DNA of 6,120 nucleotides, taken from positions 1 to 6,120 of the forward strand of contig JAGKXD010000162.1 of assembly GCA_021151525.1 (NCBI GenBank), given 5' to 3'. The first letter of the stretch is position 1. Each line of letters opens with the position of its first letter. Positions 1 to 3,818 of this stretch are shown piece after piece. This DNA comes from Cellvibrionaceae bacterium (lineage in GTDB: Bacteria; Pseudomonadota; Gammaproteobacteria; Pseudomonadales; Cellvibrionaceae). The position numbers and the translations under genes were made by a program. Under the pieces are notes generated by a model. It did not search any database, was not told where the DNA came from, and was given only the letters and a program-made list of their open reading frames with translations.

Positions 1-226
1 ATATGTTACAGTATTTTATAAGCTTTTTTTAAACACTTTTGTTGCTTGTTTAGCTATTTCGTTCATCTCGTGATCAGCGCACGTCAGATGTGCATAAAAA
101 AGTTAGTGGTCATTAACCGTGAATCCTCGGTAGAAGCAAAATTTTCACAATGCAAGCAATATTCAACAAATTTTTATATCGCGTAAAAAAGTCGATTTTG
201 AAGCTCTGAATGCTGGATTTTACACT
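1..226. other. AT-rich intergenic stretch, no gene seen
   Basis: No reading frame here has both a plausible length and a ribosome binding site. A short inverted repeat (GCAC/GTGC around 79-92) is followed by an A-run on the plus strand. It is therefore badly oriented to act as a terminator for the flavin reductase gene that ends at 227 on the minus strand. I see no RNA gene or repeat element. Confidence 0.5.
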
Positions 227-721
227 TTATTTGCGAACAAATTGGCCATAGCCACCGTCAGCATAGAGCAAGGGTGCAAATTCAACATCGCCAAGGCGTA
301 CTTGCTGAATATGTGCAATAACGATTTGATGGGTGCCGTAGCTAATGAACATATCTGTTTCACAGAAAAACACAGCCTGAGCATCTGCCAGATAAAGAGA
401 CGATTTGTCTTGTCGCCAATCCCCCAAACTAAACCGATCCTTTCCGCGCTCACGTCCAGCACATAGATTGGAGATATCTTCATGCTCAGCCCCAAGGATA
501 TTTACCGAAAACTTGCTACCTTGAGTGGAAAAATATTCTTGTTGGGAAACTAGTTTATTGATGCAGACCAACAAAGACGCAGGACTATCAGAAACAGAGG
601 TTACTGAGGAAGCGGTCATCGCAAATTTTTCATTGCCTATAGGTGCTGCAATTACGCAGACCCCTGAGGCTAATCGACGCATCCCCAGCTTCATTGCTTC
701 GCTTACAGACTTATCATGCAT
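227..721 (-). CDS. Flavin reductase family protein (FMN-binding split barrel)
   Basis: This 164-aa protein matches the flavin reductase-like domain along its whole length, which is the normal size for single-domain members. Such enzymes use NAD(P)H to reduce free FMN or FAD in the cytoplasm and often supply reduced flavin to a partner monooxygenase. Visible family signatures, in order, are RRLASGVCVIAA near the N-terminus, the flavin-contact segment AMTASSVTSVSDSPASLLVC (residues about 34-53), FSVNILGAEHEDISNLCAG (about 71-89), the strand pair around GTHQIVIAHIQQV (about 129-141) and the closing APLLYADGGYGQF. The ATG at 721 has a good ribosome binding site, GAGGAA, 5-10 bases upstream. No oxygenase gene is adjacent, so the partner and substrate pathway are unknown. 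The gene is divergent from the tRNA operon and appears to be ordinary chromosome. I do not assign a symbol, because HpaC/RutF-like subfamilies cannot be separated by eye. Confidence 0.88.
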   Translation of the reverse strand: MHDKSVSEAMKLGMRRLASGVCVIAAPIGNEKFAMTASSVTSVSDSPASLLVCINKLVSQQEYFSTQGSKFSVNILGAEHEDISNLCAGRERGKDRFSLGDWRQDKSSLYLADAQAVFFCETDMFISYGTHQIVIAHIQQVRLGDVEFAPLLYADGGYGQFVRK

Positions 722-850
722 AACAGTTCCTCGTTCTTATTAACTCCTTATTCTGACAGAGACTTCCCGCGATACAAGTAAGAAACCTTTAAAAGTAAAC
801 TATGAGGTTACTAAGCGGACAACTTGCCTAGAAAATATCTAAACCCAAGA

Positions 851-906
851 ATAAATTGAATTTTTTTAATTTTTTCGTTGACGAACTTGGGGGGCATCGA
901 TAATAT
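851..906 (+). promoter_or_regulatory. Promoter of the tRNA operon, with AT-rich upstream region
   Basis: A -35 element TTGACG (878-883) and a -10 element TAATAT (901-906) are separated by exactly 17 bases. An AT-rich tract at 851-875 could serve as an UP element. The bases after the -10 (GCGC at 907-910) form a GC-rich discriminator, which in established examples goes with stringent (ppGpp) control of stable-RNA promoters. The expected start is near 913, about 30 bases before the first tRNA. Confidence 0.75.
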
Positions 907-941
907 GCGCACCACTTGAAATGCACTGCATATTAAGTCTT

Positions 942-1018
942 CGGAGTGTAGCGCAGTCCGGTAGCGCGTCTGCTTTGGGAGCAGAATGTCGGGGGTTCGA
1001 ATCCCTCCACTCCGACCA
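942..1018 (+). tRNA. tRNA-Pro, anticodon TGG
   Basis: This is a full cloverleaf of 77 bases including the encoded CCA. The acceptor arms CGGAGTG and CACTCCG pair perfectly, and the T arm carries GGTTCGAATCC. The anticodon stem TCTGC/GCAGA (969-973 with 981-985) encloses the loop TTTGGGA, so the anticodon is TGG at 976-978, reading CCN proline codons. It is the first gene of a three-tRNA operon. Confidence 0.97.
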
Positions 1019-1052
1019 CTTTTTGAATCAACCTAGATTCAGACTCCAGCAA

Positions 1053-1129
1053 GTGCCCGTAGCTCAGCTGGATAGAGCATCCGCCTTCTAAGCGGATGGT
1101 CGCAGGTTCGAATCCTGCCGGGTGCGCCA
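1053..1129 (+). tRNA. tRNA-Arg, anticodon TCT
   Basis: This cloverleaf is 77 bases with encoded CCA. The acceptor arms GTGCCCG and CGGGTGC pair with two G-T wobbles. The T stem is GCAGG/CCTGC and the D arm is AGCTCAGCTGGATAGAGC. The anticodon stem TCCGC/GCGGA encloses CTTCTAA, giving the anticodon TCT at 1087-1089 for AGA/AGG codons. It lies 34 bases after tRNA-Pro and is evidently cotranscribed. Confidence 0.97.
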
Positions 1130-1161
1130 TCTAATTTGTACTCGGAAAACTCCTCTTTTAT

Positions 1162-1238
1162 GGTGGCTGTAGCTCAGTTGGTAGAGCCCAGGATTGTGAT
1201 TCCTGTTGTCGCGGGTTCGATCCCCGTCAGCCACCCCA
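1162..1238 (+). tRNA. tRNA-His, anticodon GTG
   Basis: The cloverleaf runs from 1163 to 1238 with encoded CCA. The G at 1162 corresponds to the extra G-1 specific to histidine tRNA and faces discriminator C at 1235. The acceptor arms GTGGCTG and CAGCCAC pair perfectly. The anticodon stem CAGGA/TCCTG encloses TTGTGAT, so the anticodon is GTG at 1196-1198. It is the last tRNA of the operon. Its 3' half is a typical target for phage or island integrases, and the sequence beyond it looks accessory. Confidence 0.97.
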
Positions 1239-1274
1239 ATTTCCTCTTAAAAAATCCCTTGTAAATCATGACTC

Positions 1275-1301
1275 TAGCAATCACTTTGCGATCGCTATTT
1301 T
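1275..1301 (+). terminator. Possible weak terminator of the tRNA operon
   Basis: TAGC (1275-1278) pairs with GCTA (1294-1297), and an inner ATC/GAT adds three pairs across an A-C mismatch. The hairpin is followed directly by TTTT and a further T-rich stretch. The stem is imperfect, so this is a tentative call supported mainly by its position just after the last tRNA. Confidence 0.4.
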
Positions 1302-1328
1302 AATTCTTTGTTTAAATCACACCGTTTA

Positions 1329-1350
1329 GTGGGCACCAAGTGGGCACCAA
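1329..1350. repeat. Perfect tandem repeat, 11 bp x 2 (GTGGGCACCAA)
   Basis: GTGGGCACCAA occurs at 1329-1339 and again at 1340-1350 with no mismatch and no gap. It lies about 90 bases past tRNA-His. Short tandem repeats of this general kind are often found between a tRNA attachment site and a tyrosine integrase gene, where integrase arm-type sites lie. That role is inference, since no integrase is present in the window. Confidence 0.7.
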
Positions 1351-1601
1351 TCTGAAAAGCCCGCCAGCTCTCGCTTTGGCGTGATTTTGCAGCAGCCCTA
1401 AAGATTCAAACCCCTGCAAAGCCTTTCAAACCGTAAAACACCTAAAAACAGCGATAACCATACATCGTGCGCCCTTGGTTCACTTGGGCGCTTCACTGCA
1501 CGCAAATTTTGCACAGAAGCCGCAGGTCGGGGATGAGTGATTTTTGCCCCCTGTGCGCACCTGTTTGAATGTTTTTTGGTCAGCAGCACCCTGCCCCCGA
1601 C

Positions 1602-1647
1602 TTGTATTGTCGATTGCCTCAGGAATATACTGGTTGCACATACAGTG
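1602..1647 (+). promoter_or_regulatory. Putative SOS promoter with overlapping LexA box
   Basis: The site TACTGGTTGCACATACAGTG (1628-1647) matches the gammaproteobacterial LexA operator layout CTGT-N8-ACAG with one core change (CTGG-N8-ACAG). It agrees with the E. coli recA operator, as I recall it, at about 15 of 20 positions. A -10 element TATACT (1626-1631) overlaps its left end, and a weak -35 TTGTAT (1602-1607) sits 18 bases upstream. A repressor bound here would block RNA polymerase. The following gene starts 10 bases after the box, and the gene after that belongs to the SOS-associated YedK family, which makes a real LexA site more likely. Confidence 0.68.
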
Positions 1648-1657
1648 CGAGGGCGAT

Positions 1658-2107
1658 ATGACTGCAATCAGATATCAATTCAACGGGTGCGCGGAGGTGG
1701 TTACCCTTACATCTAAGGGAAGCCATGGGTGGGTTACTATTCGTCTACACGGTGGCAAAGAAGCTCGCATGCCGTGGCTAGGTTTCGTATGCACTGCAGC
1801 AACTCAGAGCATGCCCGAAGGTGCCTATGCAAAAATGTTGGCGCTCCAAGTAAGCAATGGTGATCCAAACCGCAATGACACAAAATGGATTGACGTTGAA
1901 AAGAACCAATATGTTCTTTGTTGGCGTGTGTTGTTCGCAACAGGCAAGGAAGTTAGGTGGGGCGTTTACGGTCTTGTTAATGATAAAGGTTGCCCAATTG
2001 TTATGGTTGATAAATCCTATACACCACCACAAGGGCCACAAAGCGCAAAACTTTTGTTTTTAGATAAAAGCAAAAAGCAAATCCAATCCGAAAAAAAACT
2101 GGCTTAA
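1658..2107 (+). CDS. Uncharacterised protein in a probable SOS operon with a YedK-type gene
   Basis: I do not recognise this 149-aa protein. The open frame extends upstream to 1544, but the extra part would run through the promoter and LexA-like box. The ATG at 1658 (MTAIRYQF) is the sensible start, with a modest purine-rich site (GAGGGCG) just before it. There is no signal peptide or membrane segment, so it is probably cytoplasmic. The middle is rich in aromatic residues (WIDVEKNQYVLCWRVLF, VRWGVYGLV) and reads like an alternating beta-strand domain. Three cysteines fall in the core (residues 11, 45, 88) and a fourth at 112. The tail from about 131 is lysine-rich (KSKKQIQSEKK) and may be flexible or bind nucleic acid. 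The gap to the YedK-type gene is only 20 bases, so the two are almost certainly cotranscribed. A role in DNA damage tolerance is inferred from this context only. Confidence 0.75.
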   Translation: MTAIRYQFNGCAEVVTLTSKGSHGWVTIRLHGGKEARMPWLGFVCTAATQSMPEGAYAKMLALQVSNGDPNRNDTKWIDVEKNQYVLCWRVLFATGKEVRWGVYGLVNDKGCPIVMVDKSYTPPQGPQSAKLLFLDKSKKQIQSEKKLA

Positions 2108-2127
2108 AATATTTTTGTGAGGTCATT

Positions 2128-2766
2128 ATGTGTGGGCGTTTATACGTAAAAGAAACACCAGCCATTCATGAATTGCTTAAACAATTTAATATTTCAAATA
2201 GTATTCCAGAACTCTACAACATTGCCCCTACCGAGCATATCCCGGTTATTTACCAAGCAGGCAATGAATATCATATTGCAGGCATGCGTTGGTGGTTGCA
2301 CCCAAGTTGGAGCAAAGACGAACCCAATCAAAAATACGCTTCTTTTAATGCAAGAATTGAAACCGTATTAACAACCCCAACCTTTCGCGGCGCAGTAAAA
2401 CGTCAACGCGGAATTATCCCAGCACATGCTTTTGTTGAATGGAAAACAGAAGGTAAAGATAAACAACCGTTTTTTATTGAATCAGTTAATGAGCCGCTAG
2501 CTATCGCAGCCATTTGGGATATATGGCAAGAGCATTTACTAAGCTGTTCTATCATAACGCAGCCAGCAAATGATGATTTTTCAAAAATTCATTCACGCAT
2601 GCCACTAAGTTTGAAAGGCGAACAAATAAAACGGTGGCTTAATCCAGATGAAGATGCAAAATCGTTAATCGATGAATTTAACGGGCACTCCTTAACACTC
2701 ACATCACGGGCAATTAGCAATCAAATTAATAATGCTCGCAATAAAGTTGCACCAATTTTTTTGTGA
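2128..2766 (+). CDS. yedK: SOS response-associated peptidase (YedK/HMCES family abasic-site shield)
   Basis: This 212-aa protein has every hallmark of the SRAP family and is close to the size of E. coli YedK. Family members crosslink to abasic sites in single-stranded DNA through their N-terminal cysteine, shielding the site from cleavage and error-prone bypass; the initiator Met is removed to expose Cys2. Visible key residues are MCGR at the start (Cys2), YNIAPT (Asn31), FNARIET (Asn74, Arg76, Glu78), AHAFVEWK (Glu104) and IHSRMPL (His155), matching the known DNA-binding and crosslink-forming positions. The ATG at 2128 follows a GTGAGG ribosome binding site. It is the second gene of an operon whose promoter carries a LexA-like box, which fits the SOS link of the family. 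The downstream 35 bases are A/T only with no terminator hairpin. A copy next to phage tail genes may be element-borne rather than the host's core copy. Confidence 0.95.
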   Translation: MCGRLYVKETPAIHELLKQFNISNSIPELYNIAPTEHIPVIYQAGNEYHIAGMRWWLHPSWSKDEPNQKYASFNARIETVLTTPTFRGAVKRQRGIIPAHAFVEWKTEGKDKQPFFIESVNEPLAIAAIWDIWQEHLLSCSIITQPANDDFSKIHSRMPLSLKGEQIKRWLNPDEDAKSLIDEFNGHSLTLTSRAISNQINNARNKVAPIFL

Positions 2767-2800
2767 ATTAAAAAAATAATAAAAATAAATTAGATACCTA

Positions 2801-2830
2801 TTGCATACTAGGCGCAATGCGCCTAATATG
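2801..2830 (+). promoter_or_regulatory. Promoter with a near-perfect palindrome in its spacer (likely operator)
   Basis: Two 13-base arms (2804-2816 and 2818-2830) around a single central A pair at 12 of 13 positions; the inner 8 bp, TAGGCGCA/TGCGCCTA, are perfect. The same stretch fits a promoter: TTGCAT (2801-2806), a 17-base spacer and TAATAT (2824-2829). The palindrome fills the spacer, as expected of a repressor or controller-protein operator. The predicted start, 2836-2838, falls on the first bases of the following hairpin. The 136-aa putative DNA-binding protein two genes downstream is a candidate ligand, by inference. Confidence 0.6.
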
Positions 2831-2835
2831 TTCTC

Positions 2836-2889
2836 ACGGTGGCACGCAGAGAGCCACTCACTCCGAGGGGGCTAAGTCGTTGCCACCGT
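2836..2889 (+). promoter_or_regulatory. Structured 5' leader hairpin before the HsdS-like gene
   Basis: ACGGTGGCA (2836-2844) and TGCCACCGT (2881-2889) form a perfect 9-bp stem. The 36 bases between can pair further (AGCC with GGCT, and CTC with GAG around a small loop). The stem begins where transcription from the upstream promoter should start, and ends two bases before the AGGA ribosome binding site (2892-2895) of the next gene. It could be a translational control element, an RNA-stability hairpin or part of a functional RNA. Confidence 0.6.
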
Positions 2890-2901
2890 TTAGGAACTGA
2901 G

Positions 2902-3189
2902 ATGAAACTTTGCGACCTTGCGACCATCCGCACTAACTTTCCCGAGGCAAATTTCTGGCTAGTTAGGCGGGGTTCAGAAGAAAGATGTGGTGAACCAACC
3001 CGAGTTTTTAATCCTGAGCATATCGGGGTGCGAGTTGAGAGAACTGACATTCTTTTACCTGACTACCTTTTCTACGTGTTTGTGAGTATCCACAACACAG
3101 GCCACTGGAAAAGGTTAGCAACAGGTACTCTGAGTTTGGTCAATATCCGAGTTTCTGACGTTCGAAACATTGAACTGTCACCGGTGTAA
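2902..3189 (+). CDS. Small HsdS-like protein (resembles part of a type I restriction specificity subunit)
   Basis: This is a 95-aa protein starting MKLCDLATIRTNFPEANFW. ATG 2902 has the ribosome binding site TAGGAA with good spacing; an upstream in-frame GTG at 2839 would run through the leader hairpin and is rejected. WLVRRGS (about 19-25), LPDYLFYVFVSIHNTGHW (about 52-69) and ATGTLSLVNIRVSDVRNIEL recall the order of motifs in HsdS target-recognition domains (a GDVLI.RRGS-like strand, P.YL.Y.L, then the ATG(T/S)..NL...DL..I.I segment). A true HsdS is some four times longer, with two recognition domains and coiled-coil spacers. No HsdM or HsdR is nearby. It could be a mini recognition domain, an antirestriction mimic or a stand-alone DNA-binding protein. 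The resemblance is by eye and moderate. Its stop codon overlaps the outer stem of the next hairpin. Confidence 0.7.
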   Translation: MKLCDLATIRTNFPEANFWLVRRGSEERCGEPTRVFNPEHIGVRVERTDILLPDYLFYVFVSIHNTGHWKRLATGTLSLVNIRVSDVRNIELSPV

Positions 3190-3217
3190 GCGAAGGGGCG
3201 AAAGCCCCCAAGCTTTT
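3188..3217 (+). terminator. GNRA-capped hairpin between two genes (terminator or attenuator)
   Basis: GGGGC-GAAA-GCCCC (3195-3208) is a perfect 5-bp stem with a very stable GNRA tetraloop. An outer AAGC/GCTT pair (3188-3191 with 3212-3215) closes it across a symmetric 3x3 internal loop. Only four T bases follow (3214-3217), two of them in the outer stem, so termination is probably partial. It starts inside the stop codon of the HsdS-like gene and ends before the ribosome binding site of the next, so it may set the relative dose of the two genes. Confidence 0.55.
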
Positions 3218-3235
3218 CAATCAAGAGGGCAAATT

Positions 3236-3646
3236 ATGAAAATATCTATTCCAAAAATTGTTGACCAACAGCGCTACATTTTTGAAATTAGTACGAAAGA
3301 ATCCATCGAGCAATTGCAAAAAAACCTGACTGCGCCAGTAATACCAGGTCAAACAGAAGTAGATGAATCTGAATACCCGCGCACGCATCTCTTACGCGAG
3401 TGTGAAGGCTGGGAGCCACCGCACCCCAATATAATTGCTGCTTACTTTCGTCATTTTCAAGCGCATTTTGAAGACTACAACACCGACAATAAATTATCGG
3501 TGTTGCTTGGGTTAAGCAGTAATCGTAGAGTGAGGGAATACAAAAGCGGTGACAGAACTATTCCCTATGAAGTGTGGAGAAAGTTTTTAGTTATGACAGG
3601 CAGAGCACCGCAAGAGATTTTTACAGTGTTTGCATTTATGGGATAA
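3236..3646 (+). CDS. Uncharacterised protein with putative DNA-binding C-terminal domain
   Basis: This is a 136-aa protein. ATG 3236 (MKISIPKIVDQQ) follows the ribosome binding site AAGAGGGC; an in-frame start at 3170 would overlap the previous gene and its hairpin and is not favoured. The N-terminal half is variable-looking. The C-terminal half (about residues 58-136) looks conserved: EGWEPPHPNIIAAYFRHF, then LSVLLGLSSNRRVREYKSG, then IPYEVWRKFLVMTGRAPQE. The pattern of a helix, a short turn and a basic helix, then a tryptophan-containing helix, recalls helix-turn-helix regulators seen in prophages and integrative elements. I infer that it may regulate its own cassette by binding the palindrome upstream. 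There is no signal peptide or membrane segment. An imperfect 12-bp inverted repeat lies inside the gene at 3479-3504. Confidence 0.72.
   Translation: MKISIPKIVDQQRYIFEISTKESIEQLQKNLTAPVIPGQTEVDESEYPRTHLLRECEGWEPPHPNIIAAYFRHFQAHFEDYNTDNKLSVLLGLSSNRRVREYKSGDRTIPYEVWRKFLVMTGRAPQEIFTVFAFMG
3479..3504. repeat. Imperfect palindrome within the 136-aa gene
   Basis: Two 12-base arms (3479-3490 and 3493-3504) around AA pair at 11 of 12 positions; the outer 8, AACACCGA/TCGGTGTT, are perfect. Its core ATAAATTAT (3489-3497), flanked by CGG, recurs at 3716-3724 with similar CCGA/CGG flanks. It may be a binding site or a chance product of codon choice. Confidence 0.4.
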
Positions 3647-3667
3647 TAACTTGTTAAGTGAGCCGCT

Positions 3668-3814
3668 ATGATCGAAGCAATTTACCTAAAAGCAACTTTT
3701 TTGCAGCGCAATCCGATAAATTATTCGGATATGGTTGAGCGGTGGAAACTGGCAAACCAAGATAGGAACGGAGTTTCGCGGGAACTTTGCGCTGCAACAA
3801 TGCTAGAATTTTAA
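3668..3814 (+). CDS. Possible small ORF, 48 aa, overlapping a structured repeat
   Basis: A 48-aa frame runs from ATG 3668 (MIEAIYLKATFLQRNP) to TAA 3812-3814, 21 bases after the preceding stop and on the same strand. The upstream GTGAG is a weak ribosome binding site. The composition is protein-like, with a helical segment around SDMVERWKLANQDRNGVSRE, and no membrane segment. I do not recognise it. The same DNA contains a perfect 11-bp inverted repeat enclosing two further hairpins, so the region could be a structured RNA or DNA site instead of, or as well as, a gene. It ends 4 bases short of the converging spike gene. Confidence 0.5.
   Translation: MIEAIYLKATFLQRNPINYSDMVERWKLANQDRNGVSRELCAATMLEF
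3701..3797. repeat. Inverted repeats compatible with a three-way junction
   Basis: TTGCAGCGCAA (3701-3711) and TTGCGCTGCAA (3787-3797) are perfect 11-bp inverted copies. Between them lie a 6-bp hairpin, ATCCGA/TCGGAT (3711-3716 with 3725-3730), and another, GAAACT/AGTTTC (3745-3750 with 3772-3777). Together they can form an outer stem with two arms. This could fold as RNA or as single-stranded DNA. Confidence 0.6.
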
Positions 3815-3818
3815 TTCA

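Larger units (their letters stand above)
1239..1601. other. Intergenic region after tRNA-His, no gene accepted
   Basis: This stretch contains the putative tRNA terminator and the tandem 11-bp repeat. It also has a hairpin with a 6-bp perfect stem, GCGCCC at 1469-1474 with GGGCGC at 1486-1491 (11-base loop), and a small palindrome, GCAAATTTTGC, near 1502-1512. Open frames exist on both strands, but none has a convincing ribosome binding site or recognisable protein sequence. It is probably the scar or end of an inserted element plus the upstream region of the next operon. Confidence 0.5.

Noticed and set aside
933..1130. Minus-strand 65-codon frame antisense to tRNA-Pro and tRNA-Arg
   Set aside because: It reads through two tRNA genes and yields the familiar GFEPATIRLEGG-type spurious peptide often mis-annotated opposite tRNAs.
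1544..1657. N-terminal extension of the 149-aa gene
   Set aside because: It would encode the promoter and LexA-like box; ATG 1658 sits downstream of both and gives a sensible protein start.
1398..1667. Minus-strand 89-codon frame
   Set aside because: Arginine-rich, unrecognisable composition with no clear ribosome binding site, and it runs through the LexA-like box and promoter of the opposite operon.
2839..2901. N-terminal extension of the HsdS-like gene from GTG 2839
   Set aside because: The extra 21 codons are the structured leader and include the ribosome binding site of ATG 2902.
2823..3050. Minus-strand 75-codon frame opposite the HsdS-like gene
   Set aside because: A shadow of the real frame, without a binding site or any recognisable motif.
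3170..3235. N-terminal extension of the 136-aa gene
   Set aside because: It overlaps the end of the previous gene and the GNRA hairpin, while ATG 3236 has a clear AAGAGGGC site.
2836..3236. Retron, DGR or HEARO/IscB-type RNA system
   Set aside because: The structured leader was suggestive, but no reverse transcriptase, template/variable repeat pair or RuvC/HNH nuclease is encoded in the window.
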